DNA of 64,000 bases from Bacillus sp. SA1-12 (GTDB taxonomy: Bacteria; Bacillota; Bacilli; Bacillales; Bacillaceae). Below, in pieces: positions 37,901 to 46,465 of this stretch. The translations under genes and the position numbers were made by a program. The notes under the pieces were generated by a model that worked only from the letters and a program-made list of their open reading frames with translations, was not told where the DNA came from and did no database searches. The stretch is taken from positions 62,001-126,000 of the forward strand of contig NZ_LATZ01000005.1 in the NCBI RefSeq assembly GCF_000981385.1, read 5' to 3'. Positions within the stretch are counted from its first letter, which is position 1; every line of letters starts with the position of its first letter.

Positions 37901-37987
37901 GCATACGCAGACTATGCTTCGGTGTATTACATCATTGGAGGCGAAAAAGCCCTACCGAACGAAGCAGTTGACGCCTTATTTCAATAA
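34922..37987 (+). CDS. Secreted subtilisin-like serine protease with cell-wall-binding repeats
   Basis: 1021 aa. Signal peptide (residues 1-30, cleavage near TNAQT), an N-terminal beta-rich pre-domain (about 35-165), helical region, I9-type pro-region (about 325-400), then the S8 catalytic domain with Asp450 (VVDTGVD), His485 (GHGTHVSG) and Ser638 (GTSMAAP). Three CWB2 repeats (about 730-1021) each open with R-I/L-S-G-x-x-R-Y-E-T and contain GNNYPDAL or GQGYADAL and IIGG. CWB2 holds proteins non-covalently on the wall polymer. GGAGG lies 7 nt before the ATG. Single transcription unit; a wall-associated protease for surface processing or nutrient release. Confidence 0.93.
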   Translation: MRKHSIRSKVIFAVLFALFVGLLTPFQTNAQTVNIPEAETLLTITEPIEAQFEDNEQEHWYKIELKDNEIKDFTHYRIQLQSELEMNITVYSSLENAANNVAIERYMGYSFQDQPAVIDFPIGWEGPYYVKVEYYGGEVPVEEGMEEIEMPAPVYTIGYEGVKLPPTDSSAAAAECPVELSTKQREYEKTMLQNLRTIREDVLANTEKGKELTALYYKVAPFLSAELLLNKSLRDKVYQDLVQLKAVFADVAKNGSSSTYKMTAKDQEAINRLYSTALDSVPASLKEQIEQTGKQVGISNVTNYTVKAILEKAGLALPKASDSGQLIVKLKEGKKLSAVQSKMQSYGIKSVGKLNVKQSAIPNTFVLETSGNDSDVKASVSKISKLPEVEFVEQSNEYRSLTADTQYPYQWSLKNAGNNGGKEGADIQYEQLQDLLKDKQLDDTVIAVVDTGVDHTLADLNGVVLEDQGYNYVADNNNAMDDNGHGTHVSGIIAAKADNQYSMAGINSHAKILPVKVLDASGMGDTESIAYGIIYAVDQGAQVINLSLGGSYSRMLEYALKYAYDHGVTVVAATGNDGMEELSYPASSKYVTAVGATNKMDIVSDYSNYGTGIDLVAPGTDIPSLMPDGNVTYATGTSMAAPHVAAVAGLVLSYNPDLTPKEVEKILTLSAENVKFEEHDNPMNGYYSEEDSDIPAEAMSTEFDNVSGWGRLNAPEAILAIDRANEIIKERISGASRYETAVELSKNGWEESEVTVLATGNNYPDALSATPLAYRYNAPLLLTNTNGIPAKVQEELERLNVSEVIIIGGESVITPNVEEELENLGVETITRISGKDRYETSVKIAEEMGEVYGAVVANGQGYADALSIAPIAASLDFPILLTKKDGVPNSVLEFVESSTIEFSYVIGGTQAISNSTAKVFPEYERLSGETRYETNSVIIDNFSDLLDMSTPFIATGNNYPDALAGSALAAMHGSPIILTDPAKAKQTTIDTISAYADYASVYYIIGGEKALPNEAVDALFQ

Positions 37988-37998
37988 GACTTACTATC

Positions 37999-38045
37999 AA
38001 GCAGCGAAAGGAAAACATCCCGTTTTTCTTCCGCTGCTTTTTTAT
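37999..38045 (+). terminator. Terminator of the protease gene
   Basis: Stem AAGCAGCG/CGCTGCTT extended by AGGAAAA/TTTTTCT pairing, followed by T6. Confidence 0.8.
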
Positions 38046-38124
38046 TTTCTCAAAAACTTTTAACCTACACGCTACTTTACATCCCCCTTCCCTATATATA
38101 AAGGGTGAAAGGAGGTGATACAGC

Positions 38125-38343
38125 ATGGCGGTTGCAGCATTACTGGATTCCCAACTAAGCCTTGTGTTCGACATGGGCTTGGACGAAAACGGAAAGGCAA
38201 TAACGAAACGCAAAAACTACAACAATGTCAAAACATCAGCAACACCTGACCAATTGCTTCAAGAAGCACAAGCAATTGTAAGCTTGCAAACTGAAACTCT
38301 ATTATATGTTGAGCGTAATGACACGAATCAAATCACTGAGTAA
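38125..38343 (+). CDS. DUF1659 small protein
   Basis: 72 aa, family of unknown function found in Bacillaceae. Opening SQLSLVFDMGLDENGKAITKRK and the segment ATPDQLLQEAQAIVSLQ are family features. Exceptionally strong ribosome site AAAGGAGGTGAT 6 nt before the ATG suggests high expression. Followed 37 nt later by a DUF2922 gene; the pair recurs together in Bacillus genomes. No signal or membrane segment. Confidence 0.85.
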   Translation: MAVAALLDSQLSLVFDMGLDENGKAITKRKNYNNVKTSATPDQLLQEAQAIVSLQTETLLYVERNDTNQITE

Positions 38344-38380
38344 GATTTTAAACAGAAAACGATAGAAAGGAGGAAAAAAC

Positions 38381-38599
38381 ATGGCGAAAACACTTGAACT
38401 TCAATTTTTAAATACAGCTGAAAAAACAGTGAAGATCAGCGTTGATTCACCGGTTGAGCCCGTTGATCAAACTGCGCTAAATGCAGCGATGGATCAAATT
38501 TTGGCAGCTAATATTTTCATCTCAACAGATGGGGAGTTTGTTGCTAAAAAGGGCGCTAGGATGATTGATCGCAATGTAACGGAAATTACGCTTGCTTAA
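38381..38599 (+). CDS. DUF2922 small protein
   Basis: 72 aa. LELQFLNTAEKTVKISVDSP followed by VDQTALNAAMDQILAANIF is the DUF2922 pattern. AGGAGG stands 7 nt before the ATG. Two-gene unit with the DUF1659 protein; role unknown. A hairpin GGGCTGACA/TGTCAGCCC (38609-38636) ends the unit. Confidence 0.85.
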   Translation: MAKTLELQFLNTAEKTVKISVDSPVEPVDQTALNAAMDQILAANIFISTDGEFVAKKGARMIDRNVTEITLA

Positions 38600-38608
38600 G
38601 CGGAGTTG

Positions 38609-38636
38609 GGGCTGACAGGTTGGTTGTTGTCAGCCC
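38609..38636 (+). terminator. Hairpin after DUF1659-DUF2922 pair
   Basis: Stem GGGCTGACA/TGTCAGCCC with 10-nt loop; only a weak T-rich tail, so termination efficiency is uncertain. Confidence 0.55.
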
Positions 38637-38741
38637 TGCTATGTTTATTATTAGGAGTAAATGATGTTTTATCGGCAGAGTTCATTTACTCGAGTTTGTC
38701 CTGTTGATAACATCTATCCGTTTATAATAAGGGCATGTTAA

Positions 38742-39272
38742 CTAATCATTGAATGTTCTTGTTTTTTTAAATGTAGACACATTACTTAAAATATCTCGAG
38801 CCACTTCTAATGGTTCTTTGCCAGTAGTATCTAGTCGATATAACCGATGCAAACCAGATGTTTCAAATTCATTCAGTAAAAATAAAGACCGTTCAATTAA
38901 ATGTGAGTCTCCTCTTTTGTTAAGACGCTCAATTAATTGGGTCTCATTAGCCGTTAATACGACATATTTGATCTGTACATTCAAGTCTGAAACCTGCTGA
39001 CAAAACCATTCTAATTCGGTTTCAACTACATAATCAATGACCACATTGTAATGATGCAAAATGACATTCCTCGTCAAGGAAAGAATGTTGTTCCAATTGA
39101 TTTCCAAGCGCTCTTCCCAAGCTAGCTCCGAATCACCGACAATCATTGAATTGAGCAAATCGCCCTCTATTAATACACCCCTATTAATCATACGGGCAAC
39201 TTCCTTTGAAACAGTCGATTTGCCAACTCCGCAAGGACCTGAAATGATATAGATGGCAGTCGGATTACTCAA
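38742..39272 (-). CDS. P-loop kinase-like ATP-binding protein
   Basis: 176 aa, single-domain P-loop NTPase. Walker A GPCGVGKST (about residues 12-20), Walker B-like VVIDYVV, LID-like segment with arginines (ERLNKRGDSHLIERS). The architecture is that of small-molecule kinases (gluconate, shikimate, AAA_33 type), substrate unknown. Alone between the DUF2922 unit and the GH130 gene, all on different or separate units. Confidence 0.75.
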   Translation of the reverse strand: MSNPTAIYIISGPCGVGKSTVSKEVARMINRGVLIEGDLLNSMIVGDSELAWEERLEINWNNILSLTRNVILHHYNVVIDYVVETELEWFCQQVSDLNVQIKYVVLTANETQLIERLNKRGDSHLIERSLFLLNEFETSGLHRLYRLDTTGKEPLEVARDILSNVSTFKKTRTFND

Positions 39273-39363
39273 TTTTTTCAGCTCCTCTCTATTTAAAAAT
39301 TTATATATGAAACTTTCTAACTCTCAAACTACACCGTTAATCGTCTGGAATTATACGAGTCTC

Positions 39364-39397
39364 AAAAAAGCCAAAACCGATCTTCCTCTGTTTTGGC
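39364..39397 (-). terminator. Terminator of the GH13/DUF1861/GH130 operon
   Basis: Minus strand: GCCAAAAC/GTTTTGGC stem then T6. Confidence 0.85.
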
Positions 39398-39405
39398 CAA
39401 CTTAC

Positions 39406-40464
39406 TTATAAATAGGTTAATGAATCAAGGATTTCCTGAACACTTAACTCTGCACATGCCATTGATGTATCTGCCACTCCGTAATACATCTTAACAACAT
39501 CGCCTTCTACAAGGACGCCACAGGAAAAGACAACACCGCCAAAGAATCCCTCTTGCTCATATGGAGCATCTGGTTCAACTAAAGGTTTTTCAGAACGGGC
39601 AATAACTTTTGCAGGATCGTTTAGATCTAATAATACGGCTCCCATACAGTAACGATGATCCTGGCTTGCACCATGATAAAGCTCTAACCAGCCTTTATCT
39701 GTTTTAAATGGCACAGCTCCTCCGCCGATTCGGCCATCATCCCATTTGCCAGGTCTAAGCCCGATTAGGTGTTTATGATTTCCCCAATATAAGAGATTGT
39801 TAGATTCAGCTATCCAAATTTCTGGTGACCCATTGCTGTTTGGCACTGGTCTGTGAAGAGCATAATACTTCCCATTTATTTTTTCAGGGAAAATTAAGAC
39901 ATCCTTATTTTCTGGCGCAAAAATCATACCATGTTGCTGAACCGTCTTAAAATCCTTCGTCGAAACCATCGATTCACCTACACCCATCGGTGATACTGCA
40001 CTAAAATAAATGTAGTACGTATCATCGATTTGGGTAATGCGAGGGTCTTCAATTCCAAACGATTCGAGCTCGTTTGATGGGTAAACAAACGGTTTTTCAT
40101 CCACTGTAAAGTGACGTCCATCTTTGCTGCGCGCAATTCTCAGATAGGAAAGGGAGGTTAAATACGACCATTTCGGCTTAGTTGTTTCCCTAATGACACG
40201 CGGATCGGATAGATCAAAATTTGGATCATCCTGACGAAATTCATAAATGTCCAACTGATTTGTTGATGGATTAAAAACAGGTGCTTTTATCACATTTGGA
40301 TCTGAACTGATCGGTCTTTCAGCTACACGAAGCAGCATAATGACTTCGTCCTGAAATTTGGCAATTCCAGCATTGAAGGCACCTATCACTTCAAAGCCTT
40401 CGTGAAATGGCGGTACATCGTTTGGTGTAAGTAATGGGTTTTGTTCATAACGATAGATATTCAT
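39406..40464 (-). CDS. GH130-family glycoside phosphorylase/hydrolase-like protein
   Basis: 352 aa from the ATG at 40464 (AAGGAG 7 nt upstream). The frame open further upstream overlaps the previous gene and has no site. Five-bladed propeller with the GH130 signature GIEDPRIT (about residue 130; catalytic Asp) and later GGGAVPFKTDKGWLELYHG and EGFFGGVVFSCG. GH130 enzymes mostly phosphorolyse beta-mannosides; some hydrolyse. No signal peptide, so it acts on imported sugars. Third enzyme in an operon fed by a CUT1 transporter; exact linkage unknown. Confidence 0.88.
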   Translation of the reverse strand: MNIYRYEQNPLLTPNDVPPFHEGFEVIGAFNAGIAKFQDEVIMLLRVAERPISSDPNVIKAPVFNPSTNQLDIYEFRQDDPNFDLSDPRVIRETTKPKWSYLTSLSYLRIARSKDGRHFTVDEKPFVYPSNELESFGIEDPRITQIDDTYYIYFSAVSPMGVGESMVSTKDFKTVQQHGMIFAPENKDVLIFPEKINGKYYALHRPVPNSNGSPEIWIAESNNLLYWGNHKHLIGLRPGKWDDGRIGGGAVPFKTDKGWLELYHGASQDHRYCMGAVLLDLNDPAKVIARSEKPLVEPDAPYEQEGFFGGVVFSCGVLVEGDVVKMYYGVADTSMACAELSVQEILDSLTYL

Positions 40465-40474
40465 GATTAACTCC

Positions 40475-41419
40475 TTAGTTTTCGTATTGTAAAAATGGGT
40501 CTGCAATGGTAATTTTTTGTGCATCTGCATCACTAATTCCAGCATATAAATCAGCTGTTCCATCTGACTTACGGACCAAGCCGCCACTAAATACGACATC
40601 TATTAAATCCGGACGCTTTGATGGACCTTCAAGAAAATTGGAACGTACAGCAATTAACTCTATGTCTGAATAGTCACCAGTTTCAGGGTCAATTGCAAAC
40701 GACATTGGGTAATAATGGCGATTTCCCTCTTCATCAAAATTCGCAATATGACCTAGTACCCCAATCCTTCCATTTGCTAACAGGTGTGCTTCATTCGCTC
40801 CGCCCCATTCTTCCTCAACAAATTGGTTTTCCAATAACGGCGTGTTCTCAATTTCTTCGATTGTTACGTGTTTTAAAGAAGGCAGTCGTCTAAAACCGAT
40901 CTTCCCCCTTCCGCCTTTATCTCCCTGCGGTCTGGTAAGCATGCCAATCGAGCCATCGTTTAGTTCAATTAATCGCAAATCCTTCATTCCATCAGGACCC
41001 TTTGCAAATTCTGTTAAGTTAGCGATCTTATCGCCCTTCAGAAAAACCGTACGCCAGCCTAATGCATTTTCAAGCGTTGGATGAGGGAAGATTTCCACTC
41101 CCCCCAACACAAGCTCTCCTGCTATTTTTGTAAAAAAGGGATCTTGCAGCTTAAATACTGGTGCACCCTCTCTAGGTACCCATTCCCCATTTTTCTCAAC
41201 AAAGAAATAGACCTCAGAATGCTCACTGTCGCGTGATTCTACTCTCCCTGCAATGACACGTTCTCCTTCATCTTCAAATGGAGCTGTTATATTGTAGACG
41301 TCTCTTTCTCCAACCCCTTTAAAAGTGAGCTTTTCAGCATGACTCGGCTGATTCTTCTGTTGAAATTCCCGTAATAAGTTCTCACATGTTTTCACATCTG
41401 TTTTGATCAGTTTATTCAT
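40475..41419 (-). CDS. DUF1861 (MTP-1 family) propeller protein
   Basis: 314 aa cytoplasmic protein of the DUF1861 family, a five-bladed propeller related in fold to GH130/GH43-type enzymes. Landmarks RVIAGRVESRDSEHSEVYFF, GWRTVFLKGDKI, GGRGKIGFRRLPSL, VFSGGLVRKSDGTADLYAGISDA. ATG overlaps the GH13 stop as ATGA, and the GH130 gene begins 10 nt after its stop, so the three are tightly coupled. A carbohydrate-active role (hydrolase, phosphorylase or epimerase partner) is inferred from context; none is proven to my knowledge. Confidence 0.82.
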   Translation of the reverse strand: MNKLIKTDVKTCENLLREFQQKNQPSHAEKLTFKGVGERDVYNITAPFEDEGERVIAGRVESRDSEHSEVYFFVEKNGEWVPREGAPVFKLQDPFFTKIAGELVLGGVEIFPHPTLENALGWRTVFLKGDKIANLTEFAKGPDGMKDLRLIELNDGSIGMLTRPQGDKGGRGKIGFRRLPSLKHVTIEEIENTPLLENQFVEEEWGGANEAHLLANGRIGVLGHIANFDEEGNRHYYPMSFAIDPETGDYSDIELIAVRSNFLEGPSKRPDLIDVVFSGGLVRKSDGTADLYAGISDADAQKITIADPFLQYEN

Positions 41420-43032
41420 GGTTTATCCCCCTTTAGGCATAAAATGAACGCGGCACCCGGCTTAATTGCCGCATCCAAATCTTCCTGTTTATACGATAGT
41501 AAAATTTCCGCTCCCACATGTGCTTCTGGCGGTAATGCAGCTTCTTTTCTGCCAAAATTAATAAGGACCATCACTCTTTCGTCTTCAGCAGCTTTTATGA
41601 AATAGATCAGGTCACCGTTCATTTCAAGCAGCTGATATTCTCCATGTTGTAAAGCTGGATGGTTTCTTCTTAATTCCAAGAGCTTTTTATAATAAGAAAG
41701 AATTGAGTCACTTTGGCTAAGCTGTTGCCTTACATTCATTCCTTCACTCGTTATTGGGAAGGAAAGCCATGGTTTCTTTGTTGAAAACCCGCAGTTTTCC
41801 GACTCATCCCATTGCATGGGCGATCTCGATTTATCCCGGCTTTTTTCATTGGCAATTATCAACGCTTCTTCCTTGGTTTTGCCTTCTTGAATCGCAAGCT
41901 CATATGCCGTAAATCCTTGAATGTCCTTCATGAAGGTGATATCCTCATGAACTAAATCACGCATGCCAATTTCCTCGCCATAATAAAGAAATGGTACCCC
42001 TTTTGCCGTTAGCATAAGTGTCGCAAGCAGCTTCGCGCGTTCCTCTTCCAACCCTTCTTCAGCAAAACGGGAAATATGCCGCGGCATATCATGACTGCTG
42101 AAAAAGAGAGTTGGAAGTTGATCTTTATGATGTACTTCTTCCATTTTCTTTAGCTGTTCAAAGATTGTTTCCACTTGAAAATCAGGGATACTTCCGAGAT
42201 TAAAATTAAACACAACATCTAATTTGTTTTTCCCGCTATAGGTTGCTAGTAAGTCGATGTCCTCTGACCCCACTTCTCCCACTAAGACCTTGTCTGGAAA
42301 CTGATGGACAAAGGCGGATATCTCTTTCATTACCTCATATATTCCTGCTTGATCCTTATCATATTGATGGATTTGCTGGTTGTTTTCATCTATAGGATTA
42401 TTTTCAAACGTGTTTTTCACTTTCAGAAAATTAATCACATCTAAACGGAACCCATCGATTCCTTTGTTCAGCCAAAAAGCCATCATCTCAAACATGGCAT
42501 CTTTCACTTCAGGATTTGTCCAGTTAAGATCCACTTGTTCTTTTGCAAACGCATGATAGTAATATTGACCCGACTTTTCATCAAACTCCCATGCTGAGCC
42601 TCCAAAAAAGGATTCCCAGTTATTCGGCGGCTTACCATCGATTGGATCCTTCCAAATATACCAATCTCTTTTCGGATGATTTCGATCAGAAATTGATTCT
42701 TTAAACCACACATGCTCCGATGATGTGTGATTTAACACAAGGTCTGCAATAACCTTGATGTTTCGTTTATGCGCTTCATCAATAAAGTGGTCAAAGTCAG
42801 CCATTGTTCCGTAATCCTGATCAATCTGATAATAATCAGAGATGTCATAGCCATTATCGACTTTGGGAGACGAATAAAAGGGAGTCAGCCACAAACAATC
42901 AATCCCTAAATTCGTAAAATAATCGAGCTTTTTCGTTAGCCCTTTAAAATCTCCAATGCCATCCTCATTTCCATCAGCGAAGCTTGGCATATACACTTCA
43001 TAGAAAACCGCTTTTTTCCACCAATGCTCCAT
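41416..43032 (-). CDS. GH13 alpha-glucosidase (oligo-1,6-glucosidase-like)
   Basis: 538 aa cytoplasmic TIM-barrel enzyme. Start ATG 43032 (GGAGG 5 nt upstream). GH13 regions: I ADLVLNH (about 96-102), II GFRLDVI with nucleophile Asp198, III LVGEVGS with acid/base Glu253, IV FSSHDMPR with the stabilising Asp (the usual NHD is SHD). N-terminal KKAVFYEVYMPSFAD and GIGDFKGL resemble the oligo-1,6-glucosidase/trehalose-6-P hydrolase group; the exact specificity cannot be read. First enzyme gene after the ABC transporter. Confidence 0.9.
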   Translation of the reverse strand: MEHWWKKAVFYEVYMPSFADGNEDGIGDFKGLTKKLDYFTNLGIDCLWLTPFYSSPKVDNGYDISDYYQIDQDYGTMADFDHFIDEAHKRNIKVIADLVLNHTSSEHVWFKESISDRNHPKRDWYIWKDPIDGKPPNNWESFFGGSAWEFDEKSGQYYYHAFAKEQVDLNWTNPEVKDAMFEMMAFWLNKGIDGFRLDVINFLKVKNTFENNPIDENNQQIHQYDKDQAGIYEVMKEISAFVHQFPDKVLVGEVGSEDIDLLATYSGKNKLDVVFNFNLGSIPDFQVETIFEQLKKMEEVHHKDQLPTLFFSSHDMPRHISRFAEEGLEEERAKLLATLMLTAKGVPFLYYGEEIGMRDLVHEDITFMKDIQGFTAYELAIQEGKTKEEALIIANEKSRDKSRSPMQWDESENCGFSTKKPWLSFPITSEGMNVRQQLSQSDSILSYYKKLLELRRNHPALQHGEYQLLEMNGDLIYFIKAAEDERVMVLINFGRKEAALPPEAHVGAEILLSYKQEDLDAAIKPGAAFILCLKGDKP

Positions 43033-43050
43033 AAATTCCTCCACAAAAGC

Positions 43051-43881
43051 TTATTTAAGGGTAAACTGCATTCCTTCTTGGAATTTCTTCGCAAAGAATA
43101 GAAACAGAATAATAATTGGCAATGTTAACAACACGGATGCTGCATACAATGGGCCAGGATAGCCGCCATACGGACCAAACATTTGCGATAAAAGCACGTT
43201 CAATGTCAGCATGTTGTCACTTCGAACTACGAGCATATCCCATAATAATTCTGTCCATCTTTCCATGAACAAGAATAAGAAAATGACTGCCGTAATTGAT
43301 TTTGACATTGGCAGAACGACCTTAAACATAATTTGCAGATTGGAAGCCCCGTCTAATTTTGCTGCTTCGATAAAGGTATCCGGGATCGCTCTAAAGAAGT
43401 TTGTGTACATAAAGACAGCCCATAGACTCATGGCTTTCGGAATAATCATCGCCCAGAACGTATCATAGAGACCTACATTTTGAATAATTAAGAAAGTAGG
43501 CACCAATAAAATGATGGCTGGGAAAAACATTTGAAATAAAATAAGATTATTAACCGTTTCTCTGCCCTTAAAGTTCATTTTGGCTAAGGCATAGGCAACC
43601 ATAACGCCAGTAATCATCATAAGCAAGGTAGAACCTGCCGACACAATCACACTGTTGAAAAAGGCTTGAATCCATGGCCTTGGAATAGCGACATCACCGC
43701 CGCCAAATAACCATGCATAGGAACGGAAAGTAAATTCAGTCGGAATCAGCTTTTTATCAACTTGATCCCACGCTGCAAAAGAATTCAAGACCATATAGAG
43801 ATACGGAAACACCATTATGATCAATAAGATAATCGCAACGATATAACGAAGGAGTAATCCTCTTTTATTAGACCCAACCAT
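43051..43881 (-). CDS. Carbohydrate ABC transporter permease (MalG type)
   Basis: 276 aa, six helices, EAA loop FIEAAKLDGASNLQIMFKVVLP at about 186-207. Start ATG overlaps the preceding permease gene by 14 nt with GGGGGAAA upstream. 18 nt before the GH13 gene. CUT1 system, no ATPase in the cluster. Confidence 0.93.
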   Translation of the reverse strand: MVGSNKRGLLLRYIVAIILLIIMVFPYLYMVLNSFAAWDQVDKKLIPTEFTFRSYAWLFGGGDVAIPRPWIQAFFNSVIVSAGSTLLMMITGVMVAYALAKMNFKGRETVNNLILFQMFFPAIILLVPTFLIIQNVGLYDTFWAMIIPKAMSLWAVFMYTNFFRAIPDTFIEAAKLDGASNLQIMFKVVLPMSKSITAVIFLFLFMERWTELLWDMLVVRSDNMLTLNVLLSQMFGPYGGYPGPLYAASVLLTLPIIILFLFFAKKFQEGMQFTLK

Positions 43882-44749
43882 TGCGTTTCCCCCACAATTC
43901 TAGTAGTTTTCTGATAACAAAAATGGAAACAAACGTAACAACCGATGCAATAATCGCAACTGCTGATGCATATCCAGCCTGAAGATTCTTAAAGGCCTGG
44001 TTGAAAATTTCAATTTGCCATGTAGTGGTTGCAAAATTTGGCCCACCGCCTGTTAATTGATAGACCTCCGTAAAAATCCCAAATGTCACACCGATCGATA
44101 AGATTAAAACTGTATAAATCGCTGGATATAATAAAGGAAGTGTAATTTTCCAGAAACGCTGCCAAGGTGAAACACCATCAATTGCAGCTGCTTCGTAAAT
44201 TTCCGTATTAATGCTTTCAAAGCCAGATGTTAAAATCAATGCGTAATAGCCAGTGAATTTCCAAGCAATAATCACCGCCACCACACATAAAGCCGAAAAC
44301 GGGGACCCCAACCAATCGATATCCAGTCCGAAATTCGCTCGCAAGAATTTATTAAGTGGACTATTGTAGGAAAGGAGACCTTTGACGATTAAAGAAGAAA
44401 CAACTCCAGAAGCTAAATACGGCAGGAAAAATCCGATTAAAAAAATACCTTTAAATTTAGGCAGTCCATGAATGATTGCCGCAACTATCATTGAAGAAAC
44501 AATAACCAGCGGTACAAATACGGCCATAAATTTAAAGGTGACAAAGAATGCAGCTTGAACTCCCGGTGACTTAATGGCATCAATATAGTTAGCGATGCCT
44601 TCAAAGTTAAATTCAGGTGATATTAAATTCCAATCTGTTGCTGATAAATATAATGACCACACAAGTGGGATCGCAAAGAAAATAATTGAATAGATAAGGT
44701 AAGGACTGGCAAATAGCCAGCCCAATCCATTACTCTTGTTCGTTCTCAT
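43868..44749 (-). CDS. Carbohydrate ABC transporter permease (MalF type)
   Basis: 293 aa CUT1 subunit with six helices and EAA loop IYEAAAIDGVSPWQRFWKITLP (about 184-205). Its ATG shares a base with the binding-protein stop (TAATG), implying reinitiation. Confidence 0.93.
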   Translation of the reverse strand: MRTNKSNGLGWLFASPYLIYSIIFFAIPLVWSLYLSATDWNLISPEFNFEGIANYIDAIKSPGVQAAFFVTFKFMAVFVPLVIVSSMIVAAIIHGLPKFKGIFLIGFFLPYLASGVVSSLIVKGLLSYNSPLNKFLRANFGLDIDWLGSPFSALCVVAVIIAWKFTGYYALILTSGFESINTEIYEAAAIDGVSPWQRFWKITLPLLYPAIYTVLILSIGVTFGIFTEVYQLTGGGPNFATTTWQIEIFNQAFKNLQAGYASAVAIIASVVTFVSIFVIRKLLELWGKRNGWV

Positions 44750-46074
44750 TACTTGAGATCCCCCTCAATTGCCTTTTTCATCTCATTCCAGCCTTTTTCA
44801 GGGTCTACTTCCCCTTTCACTACAGGGTTTACAGCATATTGCCCAATATAAGTTTGAAGCTCGTTGTATTTTGCATTATCAATCGATGGTATAGCATTTG
44901 GCACAGCATTTGCATATGGCTGTAATGCTGGATTTTTTTCAAAGAACGCAGTAAATGTTTCATTTGTTCCTAAGTCATCACGTGCAGGCGGCAAGCTTGT
45001 TTTTTCCAGCCACTTTAAATCATTCTCCGGATTCGAATAAACCCACTTCATAAATTCCATAGCGGCTTTCTTTTCTTCATCTGTAGCAGATGCATAAATA
45101 ACTATTCCTTTTGTATCAGCAAATGTTTTGACATTTTCAGTCGAAACGCCATCCGGAACTGGAGGCGGTGCTAGCGTAAAGGTTTCGCCATATTTCATTT
45201 CAGGGAATTTTTCAGCCCAGTAGCTGAATGTCCACGGTCCAATATCAGTGAAAATCCCCAGGCCGGTTTCAAATGGATCTGTTACTTGTTTTGCTAACAA
45301 TGCATCCTCTTTTCGTAATTGATCTAATAAAGAAAGAACTTTAATTCCAGCTTCATCATCAGCCACAAATTTATTTCCTTCAATGAAATTATTTCCTTCT
45401 GTTGCCGCATCATAAAGCATAAAGAAATCAAACCATCTCTTCCATGCAGTAGGATCAGCTAAATCCGCTTTTGCCCACACATATTTATCCGGATATTTTT
45501 CTTTTAGCTTTTTCGCCACTTCCAGCATCTCACTATATGTTTTAGGTGGTTCATTCACACCTAACTCTTTTAAAATATCAAGTCTCCATCCAAACAACAT
45601 TGGATTTGAGTAAATAGGAAGAACATATTGGTTGCCATCAGCAAACTGCCAGCCTTTAACACTTTCTGTCATTTGACGGGCAGAAACAATCTCATCCCAT
45701 CCCTCTAGTTCATTAAGCGGAACCAGTGCCTTACTGTCTGCTAGCTGAGCAGCAAACCCGCGATTAATATTTTCTGACATCGTCGGTGCGCTTTTACCTG
45801 CAATCGCAGATTGAATACTTGCTTCCGATGACGGGCTCTCTTTTATCGCACTTACATTGACTTTGATATCAGGATTTTCCTTCTCAAATTCCTTTGCAAC
45901 CTCTTCCCAATATACTTGCTGAGCTGGGTTTGGCGCTGCCCAGAATTCAATTGTCGTTACTCCCTCTTTTCCTGCTCCCTGTTCTGTGTCTTTATTTGCA
46001 CAGCCTGATAGAGCGGATGCCGCTACTGTTGCGGCAAATAATAATGATATGCCTTTTTTCATTGTACCCTTCAT
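44749..46074 (-). CDS. Sugar ABC transporter substrate-binding lipoprotein
   Basis: 441 aa SBP_bac_1 family. ATG 46074 with GGGGGA 6 nt upstream. Signal peptide with lipobox ALSGC (Cys about residue 27), core opening TTIEFWAAPNPAQQVYWEEV. First gene of the five-gene sugar island; its promoter region carries two LacI-type operators shared with the divergent repressor gene. Ligand unknown; the enzymes downstream suggest a mixed alpha-glucoside/mannoside oligosaccharide (inference). Confidence 0.92.
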   Translation of the reverse strand: MKGTMKKGISLLFAATVAASALSGCANKDTEQGAGKEGVTTIEFWAAPNPAQQVYWEEVAKEFEKENPDIKVNVSAIKESPSSEASIQSAIAGKSAPTMSENINRGFAAQLADSKALVPLNELEGWDEIVSARQMTESVKGWQFADGNQYVLPIYSNPMLFGWRLDILKELGVNEPPKTYSEMLEVAKKLKEKYPDKYVWAKADLADPTAWKRWFDFFMLYDAATEGNNFIEGNKFVADDEAGIKVLSLLDQLRKEDALLAKQVTDPFETGLGIFTDIGPWTFSYWAEKFPEMKYGETFTLAPPPVPDGVSTENVKTFADTKGIVIYASATDEEKKAAMEFMKWVYSNPENDLKWLEKTSLPPARDDLGTNETFTAFFEKNPALQPYANAVPNAIPSIDNAKYNELQTYIGQYAVNPVVKGEVDPEKGWNEMKKAIEGDLK

Positions 46075-46246
46075 CTTAATTCCCCCATTTCTTTTATTAA
46101 GGCAGAAAAACGTAAAAGTTTTGCACAAAAGATGACAGCGTTATCAAACCTTCTTTAAAAAATAGTATAATTAAATCATCCGTACAAAACTCAATTTCAA
46201 GTTACAAAATAAATTACAAACAATTACAAAATGTTAAAAGTCCATT

Positions 46247-46260
46247 TTGTAACCTTACAA
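46247..46260. promoter_or_regulatory. LacI-type operator O1
   Basis: TTGTAACCTTACAA, a palindrome with one central mismatch, in the divergent promoter between binding-protein and lacI-type genes. Half-site TTACAA also repeats at about 46200-46230. Confidence 0.65.
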
Positions 46261-46362
46261 ATAACATTATTGCACCGCTTTCATTATTAGTCAACTATTT
46301 TATTTAACTAGATTAAATCCCTGGAAAGGATTGCAAATCACCTAATCATGTATTATATTATT

Positions 46363-46376
46363 TTGTAACGTTACAA
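46363..46376. promoter_or_regulatory. LacI-type operator O2
   Basis: TTGTAACGTTACAA, a perfect 14-bp palindrome with the central CG typical of LacI-family sites, 116 bp from O1 (about eleven helical turns). Just upstream of the lacI-type start, so autoregulation and looping are likely. Confidence 0.75.
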
Positions 46377-46465
46377 CGTTTATTGTAATGTCCGATTATA
46401 TGATAAGTATAAAATTCCCTAAAATAGATGCTCTTATTACATTCATTGAAAGGTTGTTCGTTCCT

